Assembly (NCBI GenBank): GCA_014584575.1
Contig: JACTMP010000059.1
Coordinates: forward strand, 23,688-87,687
Origin: Chloroflexota bacterium
Lineage (GTDB): Bacteria > Chloroflexota > Anaerolineae > Promineifilales > Promineifilaceae
DNA length: 64,000 nucleotides
Reading direction: 5' to 3'
The position numbers were made by a program, and so were the translations under genes. Shown here in pieces: positions 7,643-15,664 of this stretch. Numbering within the stretch: the stretch's first letter is position 1; every line of letters begins with the position of its first letter. Under the pieces are notes generated by a model, which ran no database searches, was not told the DNA's origin, and saw only the letters and a list, made by a program, of their open reading frames with translations.

Positions 7643-8878
7643 ATGAACAACAATCAAACAGGGAACAAGCGGCTGCCCGTCACCGTGCTTTCAGGCTTTT
7701 TGGGGGCGGGCAAAACAACCCTGCTTAACCACGTGCTTAACAATCGCGAAGGGCTGCGCGTGGCCGTTATTGTCAACGACATGAGCGAGGTGAACATAGA
7801 TGCCCAATTGGTGCGTGATGGCCAGGCAAACCTCAGCCGCACGGAAGAAAAGCTGGTGGAGATGACCAACGGCTGTATTTGCTGTACCCTGCGTGAAGAT
7901 TTGCTGGTGGAGATTGGGCGGCTGGCGTATGAAGGGCGGTTTGATTATCTGCTCATCGAATCCTCGGGTATTTCCGAGCCGATGGCGGTGGCCGCTACGT
8001 TTGATTTTCCATTGGACAAAAACGGCCGTTCCCTTTCCGATATCGCCCGTCTGGACACCATGGTTACAGTGGTAGATGCCGCCAACTGGCTGCACCAATT
8101 AACCCAGGCACAATCATTAGCCGCGTTGGGCATGGCTGTTTCGGATGAGGATAACCGTACCCTGGCCGACTTGTTGTGTGAACAGGTGGAATTTGCCAAC
8201 GTCGTCCTGGTGAACAAGTGTGATCTGGTGACGCCAACCGAGTTGGGGCAGGTGAAAAGCCTCATTCACCGCTTTAACCCGGAGGCGGTGGTGCTGGAAA
8301 CGCAATACGGCTGTGCCCCCCTGCATACCATCCTCCACACCGGCCTCTTTGATCTGGAAGCGGCCGCCCAACTGCCCGGCTGGGCCGCCGAACTTCAAGG
8401 GCTGCACATCCCAGAGACCGACGAATATAGCATCAGCAGTTTTGTCTATCGGGCGCGACGGCCGTTTCACCCGCAACGGCTGCTAACGTTCATTGAAAGC
8501 GGTGGTTTTGCCCCTTTGCTACGTGCCAAAGGTTTCATCTGGCTGGCCTCCAATTTCGACGAAGCGTTCTTTTGGGAACAGGCCGGGCAGCAGGCCTACT
8601 TCAACCGAGCCGGGCGCTGGTGGGCCAGCGAGCCGCGCCCCTCATGGCCGGAAGAAGCTGCCAGCTACCTGGCCGCCAACAACATCTGGGCCGAACCCTA
8701 CGGCGACCGCCGCCAGGAGATCGTCTGCATTGGGCAACAATTGAATAAAGAGAAAATAACAACCGCTTTGCATCACTGCCTGCTCGCAGACGCAGAAATG
8801 GCGGCATGGCAGAGCGGCCAATCAACTTTTACCAACCCATTCTTAAACCATGAAGGAGAAGATGATGCAGCCAACTAA
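7643..8878 (+). CDS. COG0523 GTPase with CobW C-terminal domain (ZigA/YciC-like)
   Basis: A 411-residue full-length COG0523 GTPase of the zinc-responsive ZigA/YciC type. The G domain has GFLGAGKTTLLNHVL near residue 20, the metal motif NGCICCTLREDL, ESSGISEP and NKCDL. The C-terminal CobW_C domain follows from about residue 270 (SSFVYRARRPFHPQRLL). In zinc limitation such proteins deliver zinc to essential enzymes. A clear AAGGAAGG ribosome site precedes the ATG. The last codons overlap the start of the S18 paralogue by 14 bp, so the two are co-translated. Confidence 0.9.
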   Translation: MNNNQTGNKRLPVTVLSGFLGAGKTTLLNHVLNNREGLRVAVIVNDMSEVNIDAQLVRDGQANLSRTEEKLVEMTNGCICCTLREDLLVEIGRLAYEGRFDYLLIESSGISEPMAVAATFDFPLDKNGRSLSDIARLDTMVTVVDAANWLHQLTQAQSLAALGMAVSDEDNRTLADLLCEQVEFANVVLVNKCDLVTPTELGQVKSLIHRFNPEAVVLETQYGCAPLHTILHTGLFDLEAAAQLPGWAAELQGLHIPETDEYSISSFVYRARRPFHPQRLLTFIESGGFAPLLRAKGFIWLASNFDEAFFWEQAGQQAYFNRAGRWWASEPRPSWPEEAASYLAANNIWAEPYGDRRQEIVCIGQQLNKEKITTALHHCLLADAEMAAWQSGQSTFTNPFLNHEGEDDAAN

Positions 8879-9044
8879 ACCAGGCCAACCACAACAAACA
8901 CGCCCCCAAAATATCCGCAATGTAGAACTGGATTACAAAAGACCGGAGACATTACAGCGGTATGTCAACGAATTCGGCCGTATCCGCCCCCGCCGCCAGA
9001 CACGTTTCAGCGCTTCACCCAACAGTTCAATATCGCCTGTCTGA
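8865..9044 (+). pseudogene. rpsR: Cysteine-free S18 paralogue, truncated
   Basis: The first 47 or so codons encode a bS18-like protein: ELDYKRPETLQRYVNEFGR then RPRRQTR, the usual start of the rRNA-binding core. Cysteines that bind zinc in the ordinary form are absent, the mark of a zinc-sparing paralogue normally controlled by Zur. After RPRRQT the reading frame passes into the antisense of the truncated HerA copy and ends at 9044, so the C-terminal KHQRxLxRAIKRAR half is missing. The break coincides with the end of the HerA homology near 9003-9013. AAGGAG at 8854 supports ATG 8865. A non-functional remnant is most likely. Confidence 0.75.
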
Positions 9045-9844
9045 AAGTCGGAGAGGGCAATTTCCAGGGTAAAGTCCGGCTGTTTGCCGCGCACCAGCGC
9101 CCCTCTGCCCAGCGCCGCCACCTGCACCTTGTTGCCAAAGAGGGTGCGCAGACCACGCACCGTCACCATGCGGTCGGTGTCGGTATCGTCAAAGGCGTAT
9201 TCGTTGTGCATGTCAAACACCAGCGCCCCGGCCACGTCTTCGCGCATCAGCCCGGCCAGCATCATGCGCGTCAGGAAGCTCTTGCCGGTGCCGGTGGCCC
9301 CAAAAATACCGCTGGAACGTTTGACAAAACGGTTCAAATCGAGCCGCACCGGGTAGCCTTGTTCGATGGTGTGGCCGACGACGAACATGCCTTTGCCCTC
9401 TTCGCCAAAAATCTGGGCCACGTCGGCTTCGTTGGCCGGGCGCACTTCGGCGTGGTGGGCGGGCACGGTTTTCACCGGTTTGGGGCCGGGTATTTCCTGC
9501 CCTTTTTCCACTCGCGCTTGCCAGGCGGCCCGCTCCGGGTCGCCAAAATCAGGGCCTTTGTCCATGAGCAGAGTGGGGTACATCATCAGGGTGGTGTAGA
9601 GGGTTTTGCCGAGCAAGGCTTGTTGGATGGCCGGTTGCAGCCTGTCGGTTTTTTCGTCGGCAAAGCGGGGGTCGGTGGCCCCCAGTTGCAGGTCGGTGAC
9701 AAGGCCAAAGTAGCGGTAACGGCCGTCATCACACACCACAAAGCTGCCTTCCTGCACCCGGTCGGCCGGCACCGTCAGCCGAATGCGAAACCCTTCCTTC
9801 AGCCCGCCACCCACAATGTAACCAATTGCTTCCTTCATAATCAT
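8933..9844 (-). pseudogene. HerA-like ATPase, truncated copy B
   Basis: This frame encodes the first 275 or so residues of the HerA-like ATPase found at 1-1385, nearly identical, including Walker A GATGTGKS and FDMHNEY. It ends in GEAL followed by 24 unrelated residues read from the antisense of the S18 gene. The second half, with the acidic IEEAHK motif, is absent, so ATPase function is unlikely. The first codons differ from copy A (MIMKEAIGY against MTSSIGY), marking the other end of the homology. It lies just downstream of the degraded VapC fragment and overlaps nothing functional. Confidence 0.8.
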
Positions 9845-9849
9845 CAGCC

Positions 9850-10002
9850 TTACCAGATAGTTTTAAGGGGATAGTTAGTGAACATCGTATCGGCCGTAAT
9901 GATCGCAATATCTTCAACAATAACCTGAGCAATCAGAAGGCGATCAAAGGGGTCTTTATGGTGAGAAGGCAACTCCCCTAATTTTAAGATATGTGGGAAC
10001 AT
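9850..10002 (-). pseudogene. PIN-domain toxin remnant (VapC-like), C-terminus only
   Basis: Read on the minus strand, this stretch gives HKDPFDRLLIAQ then DIAIITAD and the ending PLKTIW, the C-terminal third of a PIN-domain toxin with the last two acidic residues. The N-terminal two thirds, with the first catalytic Asp, are missing. The preceding antitoxin frame runs directly into it out of phase, so an internal deletion removed the toxin start. No full-length frame exists. Confidence 0.75.
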
Positions 10003-10235
10003 GTTTCCCCTAACCAAAACTCTTCCGGCAAGGGAGCATCAAAGTCGTCGCTTGTCCAGATTGCGCCTGCATGTAAGCCAGGTATTCGCTCCTTTTTAAC
10101 AGGTTCAACTGGGGCCAGCCGTGCAACCGGGACATTTTTCTTTGTCAGAATAATCTCCGTGCCATTGTTTAGCAATCGCAATAGTTCTGAAAATCTTGAT
10201 TCCACTTCGCTAACTTCTACTGTTTGTGTGAACAT
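9984..10235 (-). CDS. Phd/YefM-family antitoxin
   Basis: An 83-residue antitoxin with the Phd fold: VEVSEVESRFSELLRLLNNGTEIILT at the N-terminus, then KNVPVARLAPVE. The family is the usual partner of PIN-domain VapC toxins (COG4118 with COG3744). The natural C-terminus would be near LPEEFWLG; the last six residues (ETCSHIS) read out of frame into the toxin remnant. It may still bind DNA as an orphan repressor. It sits between the HerA copy and its displaced promoter-like sequence at about 10287-10330. Confidence 0.75.
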   Translation of the reverse strand: MFTQTVEVSEVESRFSELLRLLNNGTEIILTKKNVPVARLAPVEPVKKERIPGLHAGAIWTSDDFDAPLPEEFWLGETCSHIS

Positions 10236-10415
10236 AAGCCTGATCCTTTCTCACACTGCTTTTGGAAGGCAGCGTCGCTGCAAAAGCGGTCATGCCGTCC
10301 CCTTTTGTATTTTTTGATAAGATTATACCTGTGTTTTGTATGCGATGGGTGGATTTGGTCGGTAATGAGCTGACGGCCGTGCCAAACGCATGATCGAGTG
10401 GGTATACTATGGGCT

Positions 10416-10973
10416 ATGCAGATAGTTGATCTCCTACCGGATAATCACGATATGATTGAGCAGATGACGGCCGTACTCCACACTGCCTTCCGCGCCCATT
10501 ATCCCGATGCCTGGCCCGACATGGAATCGGCGCGGGCGGAGGTGGAAGAGTTTTTTGACCCGGAGCGGATTTGCCGGGTGGCGGTGGCCGACGATGGCAC
10601 GGTGTTGGGTTGGGTGGGGGCAAGCAGTGAATATAACGGCCGTGCCTGGGAACTACACCCCCTCGCCATCCACCCCGATGTCCAGGGGCAGGGCGTGGGC
10701 AGGGCGTTGGTCGCCGATTTAGAAGTGCAGGTGCGGGCACGTCGTGGCGTCACCATTTTTCTGGGCACCGATGACGAAGACAACCAGACCAGCCTCAGCA
10801 ACAGTGACCTGTACCCCAACCCCCTCGACCACCTGTCCCGCATTCAAAACCTGAACCGGCACCCCTTTGAGTTTTACCAGAAAGTGGGATTTGTCATCGT
10901 GGGCGTCATTCCCGACGCCAACGGCCCCGGCAAGCCGGACATCCTCATGGCCAAACGAGTCAGCCAGGAATAA
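10416..10973 (+). CDS. GNAT acetyltransferase, AAC(6')-like, copy B
   Basis: A 185-residue paralogue of the protein at 3045-3599, with the same acetyl-CoA loop (HPDVQGQGVGRALV) and the AAC(6')-type ending NRHPFEFYQKVGF and IPDANGPGKPDI. I prefer ATG 10416 to a GTG at 10398 because homology with copy A starts there (MQIVDL). It belongs to the right copy of the duplicated block. Both copies are intact, so both may be active; differences are conservative. The substrate is unproven. Confidence 0.85.
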   Translation: MQIVDLLPDNHDMIEQMTAVLHTAFRAHYPDAWPDMESARAEVEEFFDPERICRVAVADDGTVLGWVGASSEYNGRAWELHPLAIHPDVQGQGVGRALVADLEVQVRARRGVTIFLGTDDEDNQTSLSNSDLYPNPLDHLSRIQNLNRHPFEFYQKVGFVIVGVIPDANGPGKPDILMAKRVSQE

Positions 10974-10978
10974 TTCCA

Positions 10979-12151
10979 CTACTTATTCGTTGTGGACAAT
11001 TGCTGGCGCAACCGTTCGTAGGCGGGGCGGGGGGAGCCGTCAGGGTTGAGCAGGCTGTACCCGCTCATTTCGTCTTCGGGTACACGGCCGTATACCAGAT
11101 TCCACACCGTCACTAGCTCTACCGACGGCCAGTCGCGCCCGATGCGATCAAGGGCGGCTGAAAGATAGGCCGCCTGCTGTTCCGGCGTGACCCAGGGCTG
11201 GTCGCCCTGCCCAATGGTGTAACCCAACTCCTTCACCCACAGCGGCCTATCTACGCCATACTCTGCCAGGATCGCCTGCCATTCGCCGATACGGGCCAGG
11301 CTGAGGCCGGTTTGCACCGCTGTGGCCGCCTCCGGGTGCTGCCCAAACCCGTAGGCATGGACGCCCAGCACATCAAAACAGTCAGCGGCCCCGGCCGCCA
11401 GCATCCCTCGCAAAAAGTCGCGGTCATCACGGGCGCGGGGGGAGTTTTCATTGGTGGGGGCCAGGCCGGCCGTCACCACCAAAACAGCCGGGTCTTGGGC
11501 CTTAATGCGCTGATAAGCCACCCCTAACACCCCCACATAATCGGCCGGGTCGGCCACCTGCCCGTCAAAGCGCCGCCAATGATCCTCCAGGTCGCCGCCG
11601 GAGCGGCTCCATTCGGCGGCCAGATTGGGTTCGTTCCAGATGACGTAAGCGGCAATGGCGCCCCGATACCGCCGGGCTACGGCCGTGACAAAATCCGCAT
11701 ACGCCGCCAGGTCAAACGGCACCGCCCCCGCCTGCCGCGCCCATTCCGGCGGCATGTCCAGCCGTACCACCAGATGCAGCCCGGCCTCTTGCGCCACCCG
11801 CACCATGTAATCGCTGGCTTCCCAGGTATAGAGGCCGGGAGTGGGGTTCAAATCTCGCCAGGGGAATACCTGCACGGCCGTATCAAATCCGATGGCAGTG
11901 GCATGACCGGCCGTCAGGTCGTCGAGAAACAGGGTGTGGACGGCGTGATACATGGGCCGTTTCGCCGTGATGGGGGTGGAGAAGGTGGCCGGTTGGTGGG
12001 TGGCGTCGGCCAGGGTGCTGGGCGGGTGACCAAAACGGTCACAGGCGGAGAGGGTAGGGGTGGGCAGGGGCAACGGCCGTGTCCTCCCTTCGCTGCCGGA
12101 CAAAGCCAGCAGCAAGGTGCATAATAAAAGCCACCGCCAACCGCGCCGCAT
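10979..12151 (-). CDS. Secreted glycoside hydrolase-like TIM-barrel protein
   Basis: A 390-residue exported protein with a hydrophobic N-terminal signal (WRWLLLCTLLLALSG). The body resembles clan GH-A hydrolases: VIWNEPNLAAEW supplies the acid/base Glu after Asn, and LWVKELGYT offers the second catalytic Glu at the end of a late strand. A proline-rich linker (PLPLPTPT) follows the signal. Family number within GH-A (5, 39 and similar) cannot be set by eye and substrate is unknown. It starts 1 bp after the stop of the upstream lipoprotein gene, so the two form an operon. Confidence 0.75.
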   Translation of the reverse strand: MRRGWRWLLLCTLLLALSGSEGRTRPLPLPTPTLSACDRFGHPPSTLADATHQPATFSTPITAKRPMYHAVHTLFLDDLTAGHATAIGFDTAVQVFPWRDLNPTPGLYTWEASDYMVRVAQEAGLHLVVRLDMPPEWARQAGAVPFDLAAYADFVTAVARRYRGAIAAYVIWNEPNLAAEWSRSGGDLEDHWRRFDGQVADPADYVGVLGVAYQRIKAQDPAVLVVTAGLAPTNENSPRARDDRDFLRGMLAAGAADCFDVLGVHAYGFGQHPEAATAVQTGLSLARIGEWQAILAEYGVDRPLWVKELGYTIGQGDQPWVTPEQQAAYLSAALDRIGRDWPSVELVTVWNLVYGRVPEDEMSGYSLLNPDGSPRPAYERLRQQLSTTNK

Positions 12152-12152
12152 G

Positions 12153-13238
12153 TTAAGGCGTCACCGCAGGCGTCACCGTAGGCGTCACCGTCGGTTGTGG
12201 CGGAGGGATGGGGGTATGGGCGGTGGTCGTCACCAGAAACGGCCGTTGCCGATCACTTACATCTACAATCGCCAGCCCATCCCAGGTGGCCACATACAGA
12301 TAATCGCCATCACTTGCCCACATCATATCCAACGGCGGCGAGTGCCAATCCATCTGCCCCACCAACAGCGGGTTGTCTGGCTGGCTGACGTCGTACACCC
12401 GGATGTGGGCATCGCTGGCCATAATGGCCGTGTTCTCTTTGACCACCAGCCGCGCATGATGAAAGCCGTCTGTTGTCTCTTGATAAGCCACCTCTTGAGG
12501 GGCTACCGGATCGGTAATGTCTACCACCCACAAACCATGCCCGGCCACCAGCGCGTAGCGGTGCGTGTCCGTTTTCAGCAGGGCCACATCATAGCCAGGG
12601 CGCAGTTCGGGGGTGAACTGCCCCAAAAACAGCGGCGCTTGCGGTTCGCCGATGTCTGCCAGCCACAGCCCACCTCCACACGCCCCACTGCGAAAACTGC
12701 AACTGCCCCAAACCCCCAGCAGCAGATTATCCTCTACGGCAACAGCGCCCAACCCTTGGGGTAGACTGGTCACTTCACGCGGGGTGTTGGGTGTGGCCCA
12801 CTCGACCGCGTATACATTTTCCCAATCGCTCACGTACACCAGGTCGCCCTGCGCTGCCAGGTCTTCGGCCAGATGACGGGTGGTGAAGTACCCTTCAATT
12901 TGTGGTTGTTGGGGGCGGCTGATGTCCACCAACTGCACCCCACCATCCGGTGGGCCGGTGGCGCTGTCCCAACTTTCCTCCGAGGGCCAATGGATGACGT
13001 AGGCCCGCTGCCCGTCGGTCACAATCCGGCGCACATGCCCCGGTGTTTCCCAGGTGGTGACGAGTTGGGGGTTTTCCGGCGTAGCCACATCATACACCTG
13101 CACTTGATCTTCGTGCGCGATGAAGACGGTACGGCCGTGCCCAAAGCCGGTACCAGATTCCAGTGTTGGTTGGGGACGGCAAGCCGCCAGGCACCAAACA
13201 AACACCATACACACCACGATAATCACCCTTCTGCTCAT
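12153..13238 (-). CDS. LVIVD-repeat lipoprotein
   Basis: A 361-residue lipoprotein (lipobox CLAAC near residue 20) built from LVIVD-type beta-propeller repeats: VQVYDVATPENPQLV, VQLVDISRPQQP, LWLADIGEPQAPL, LWVVDITDPVAP, IRVYDVSQPDNPLL and LAIVDVSDRQRPFLV. Such repeats form surface propellers of unknown ligand. The C-terminus is a short Thr-Pro repeat (PTVTPTVTPAVTP), encoded by a threefold GGCGTCACCG-type DNA repeat. CGAGGTGA gives a good ribosome site. It is the first gene of a pair with the glycoside hydrolase. Confidence 0.8.
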   Translation of the reverse strand: MSRRVIIVVCMVFVWCLAACRPQPTLESGTGFGHGRTVFIAHEDQVQVYDVATPENPQLVTTWETPGHVRRIVTDGQRAYVIHWPSEESWDSATGPPDGGVQLVDISRPQQPQIEGYFTTRHLAEDLAAQGDLVYVSDWENVYAVEWATPNTPREVTSLPQGLGAVAVEDNLLLGVWGSCSFRSGACGGGLWLADIGEPQAPLFLGQFTPELRPGYDVALLKTDTHRYALVAGHGLWVVDITDPVAPQEVAYQETTDGFHHARLVVKENTAIMASDAHIRVYDVSQPDNPLLVGQMDWHSPPLDMMWASDGDYLYVATWDGLAIVDVSDRQRPFLVTTTAHTPIPPPQPTVTPTVTPAVTP

Positions 13239-13440
13239 AAAAATTCACCTCGTTTTTTTTTCATACCGCACGTTATACGTATCCACCGGGATGCGGGGGA
13301 TTGTAGGCGTGTGCGGTCAGGGGAACCACACGGCCGTCAGTTGTTTACGCTACGTCTGGCCGATTATCCGGCCCTGAAATGGGGGATAAACGATTCCGGG
13401 GCACGACAGGATTATCACGTAGCTTAAGCCGATATGTGGT

Positions 13441-13484
13441 TTGACATGTCAATCATCCCCGTTATAATTGATATAAAATATCAA
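13441..13484 (+). promoter_or_regulatory. Consensus promoter with putative Zur box
   Basis: TTGACA at 13441-13446 and TATAAT at 13463-13468 with a 16-bp spacer make a near-ideal promoter. The perfect palindrome TTGATATAAAATATCAA at 13468-13484 directly overlaps the start region, identical to the first znuA box. A bound repressor would block initiation. The -35 is itself part of a 12-bp palindrome, TTGACATGTCAA. The rest of the 13239-13440 gap shows nothing else. Confidence 0.8.
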
Positions 13485-13497
13485 TAAGGGTTTGAAT

Positions 13498-14406
13498 ATG
13501 TATGAAGTGATTATTGTCGGTGGCAGCGCGGCGGGTTTGAGTGCGGCGCTGGTATTGGGCCGCTTTCGGCGGCGCGTTTTAATTTGTGATCATCAAAAGC
13601 CGCGTAACGCCCCGGCGGAGGCGGCGCATAACTTCTTTACCCGTGATGGCACACCGCCGGCGGAATTGTTACGGATTGGGCGGGAACAGTTACGGCCGTA
13701 CCCCACAGTCCAGTACCGCGCCGCTGAAGTTATCAGCCTCAAACCCATTGCCGACGGGTTTGACGTGCAAACGGCCGATGGCGCTATTTTTCAAAGCCGC
13801 CGGGTGCTGCTGGCTACCGGCGTGCGCGATGAGTTGCCACCCATCCCTGGTCTGGCCGACTATTGGGGGAAAGGCGGTGTGCATCATTGCCCCTATTGTC
13901 ACGGGTGGGAAGTGCGCGACCAGAAAATTGTGATCATCGGCAATGGCGAAGTTGTTTCCCATCTGGCCGCCTTGTTGTCTGCCCTCAGCGCCGATATTTC
14001 CGCTTGTTTATACGGCGACCCCCCGCCTACGCCAGCGCAATTGGATAAACTCCAGCAAATGGGGGTAACGGTGTATGACACCGGGATAGCAGCCGTTGAA
14101 GGTGATTCCGGGCATGTGCAGGGGATTCGTTTAGAGGACGGCCGTGTCCTTCCGTGCCAGGCAATCTTTGTGGGCACAAAACCACAGCAGCACAGCCCGT
14201 TGGCACGCGAAATCGGTTGCCAGTTTACTGAACAAGGCTATGTGCAGGTAGATATGTTGGGGCGCACCAGCGTACCCCATGTGTATGCGGCGGGTGATAT
14301 GGTCACGCCCTTTCATCAGGTTGTGATGGCCGCAGCTTCAGGGACGGCCGCGGGCAGCGGCATCAATGCGGACATTGTGTTCCCGCCGACAAATAGTCAT
14401 TCATAG
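13498..14406 (+). CDS. Thioredoxin reductase-like FAD/NAD(P) oxidoreductase
   Basis: A 302-residue class II pyridine nucleotide-disulfide oxidoreductase. The FAD dinucleotide site is VIIVGGSAAGLSAALVLGR at the N-terminus; the redox motif CPYC lies in HHCPYCHGWE near residue 133; a second nucleotide site (IVIIGNGEVV) and the C-terminal YAAGDMV complete the fold. CPYC and HGWE resemble the GliT/HlmI-type dithiol oxidases as much as classical TrxB. ATG 13498 with AAGGG upstream is preferred to TTG 13492. The Zur-type box at 13468 implies metal-dependent expression. Confidence 0.85.
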   Translation: MYEVIIVGGSAAGLSAALVLGRFRRRVLICDHQKPRNAPAEAAHNFFTRDGTPPAELLRIGREQLRPYPTVQYRAAEVISLKPIADGFDVQTADGAIFQSRRVLLATGVRDELPPIPGLADYWGKGGVHHCPYCHGWEVRDQKIVIIGNGEVVSHLAALLSALSADISACLYGDPPPTPAQLDKLQQMGVTVYDTGIAAVEGDSGHVQGIRLEDGRVLPCQAIFVGTKPQQHSPLAREIGCQFTEQGYVQVDMLGRTSVPHVYAAGDMVTPFHQVVMAAASGTAAGSGINADIVFPPTNSHS

Positions 14407-14460
14407 GCATTATCGGCGGAGCGAAATAGTGTATCATCTCAATAAATAGGGGTGAGCGAA

Positions 14461-14496
14461 GTGCGCATCCTCAGATGCGCATCTGAGGATGCGCAC
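14461..14496. repeat. Perfect 36-bp palindrome
   Basis: Two 16-bp arms, GTGCGCATCCTCAGAT and ATCTGAGGATGCGCAC, flank GCGC. The core GCATCCTCAGATGC recurs at 15669-15706, so this is a dispersed palindromic element. It lies between two converging genes and has no T-run, so terminator use is uncertain. Confidence 0.8.
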
Positions 14497-14542
14497 CCCG
14501 CCACGAGATATTGAGAAGATACGAAATGGTTTGCTAAACCCA

Positions 14543-15031
14543 TCAGGGGAAAAGGGTTTCATCGGCCGTCACACGACGGGCCGTCACCCGACGCCACAAG
14601 AAAAAACTTAGCCCCAGAATGAAGAGCAGGTAGCTGCCCACCAGCAAAAGATAGAGCAGGCGCAACCACAAAGGCGTCCCGTAGCCGCTTAGAGATGATA
14701 TGTAAAAGATGAAAGCGGCCAGCCAACTGACTGCAAAGCCCAACAAAATGGGATTGATGCGCCGGGCCAGCGGCAGCCCGCGCCAGGTGGGCGAAATGAG
14801 CAGCAGAAACGAAGCGGCCGGCGGCCCCAAAAGGAGCATGAGCCAGAGGAAAAACCCGGCTCGACCCAGGTAATCGGCCGCGCCGGAAAAGGCAAACAAG
14901 AGAAAGGTCAGGGCTGCGCCCAGCGCCAGGTGTAGGAGGCGCAAGATGGACTCTAGCTGGCGTTGCAGGGAAACGGCCATAGGCATTTCCTCAAATCCTT
15001 CATATTCAAAATGATGTTGTTTCATGATCAT
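14543..15031 (-). CDS. Small polytopic membrane protein, PadR partner
   Basis: A 162-residue protein with about four hydrophobic segments (near residues 35-52, 57-80, 97-115 and 122-146). I recognise no family. It overlaps the PadR gene upstream by 4 bp (ATGA), so it is translationally coupled to it. Such PadR-linked membrane proteins often belong to regulated membrane-stress or export units, but there is no direct evidence here. Confidence 0.75.
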   Translation of the reverse strand: MIMKQHHFEYEGFEEMPMAVSLQRQLESILRLLHLALGAALTFLLFAFSGAADYLGRAGFFLWLMLLLGPPAASFLLLISPTWRGLPLARRINPILLGFAVSWLAAFIFYISSLSGYGTPLWLRLLYLLLVGSYLLFILGLSFFLWRRVTARRVTADETLFP

Positions 15032-15399
15032 CCTCCGTCTATCACAGAATCTATTGCCGCCGCCACCTCTGGCCGGGCAAAAATACGAATGTTGCGTTCG
15101 ATGAAACGGGCCAACAACTGCTGACCTGATGGCGTGAGCGTGTAGTAGCGGCGCGGTGGCCCCACATCCGAGTTTTGTGTCTGGCTTTGAATCAGGCCAT
15201 TCTCTTCAAAACGTTTGAGCGCCCGGTAGATACTCTTTTCATCGGCCGTTACTGTGCCCTGGCTCATCTCGGTAATCATCGCCGTCATTTCGTAGGCGTA
15301 GGCGGCACGGCCGTGCAGCAGCAGCAGCATCCAAAAAGAGAGAAGTCCCTTTTTATAATTGTCTTCCCACTGTTGTAGCAGGTCATCTAATTGGGCCAT
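15028..15399 (-). CDS. PadR-family transcriptional regulator
   Basis: A 123-residue PadR-type winged-helix repressor: WMLLLLHGRAAYAYEMTAMI, then YRALKRFEENGLI and GPPRRYYTLTPSGQQLLARF, the signature recognition helix and wing. It is the first gene of a two-gene unit with the membrane protein. The region before it (about 15440-15462) holds CCACTA and TAGTGG arms 11 bp apart near TATACC/TATAGT sequences, a plausible autoregulatory site. Confidence 0.85.
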   Translation of the reverse strand: MAQLDDLLQQWEDNYKKGLLSFWMLLLLHGRAAYAYEMTAMITEMSQGTVTADEKSIYRALKRFEENGLIQSQTQNSDVGPPRRYYTLTPSGQQLLARFIERNIRIFARPEVAAAIDSVIDGG

Positions 15400-15495
15400 T
15401 CTTGTGTTTGCGCTCGCTATTATACCGTCAGTTGAATACCACTAACGGTAGAATATAGTGGTTTACGGCCGTTGTCAAGGAGTGTGCTCTAGATC

Positions 15496-15613
15496 CAGCA
15501 ATTCTCAATTTGTCCGGCGACGGCAGATAAATCTGCACCTACACAAGGCGAAGTCGGCCTTCGCCGACTGGTCTTAGCCGACGAAGGTCGGCTTCGCCAA
15601 ATTGAGAATTGCT
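15496..15613. mobile_element. MITE-like element, copy 1
   Basis: Terminal inverted repeats CAATTCTCAATTTG and CAAATTGAGAATTG bound a 118-bp segment with an internal palindrome (AAGTCGGCCTTCGCCGACT). It is flanked by a 10-bp direct repeat GCTCTAGATC at 15486-15495 and 15614-15623, consistent with a target duplication. The related copy at 34894-35046 shares the ends and the segment GGCAGATAAATCTGCACC. It has no coding capacity, so it would need a transposase in trans. Confidence 0.75.
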
Positions 15614-15664
15614 GCTCTAGATCGCCAGGTATTGGCGTATAATCAGTTGCTCTAAATGGGCGGA

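Noticed and set aside
9206..9874. A 222-codon plus-strand frame over the truncated HerA copy
   Set aside because: It is the same antisense shadow as at the left copy, with no start signal.
11821..11870. GGTTCAAATCTC as a tRNA T-arm
   Set aside because: No acceptor or anticodon stems fit around it, and it lies in the glycoside hydrolase coding frame.
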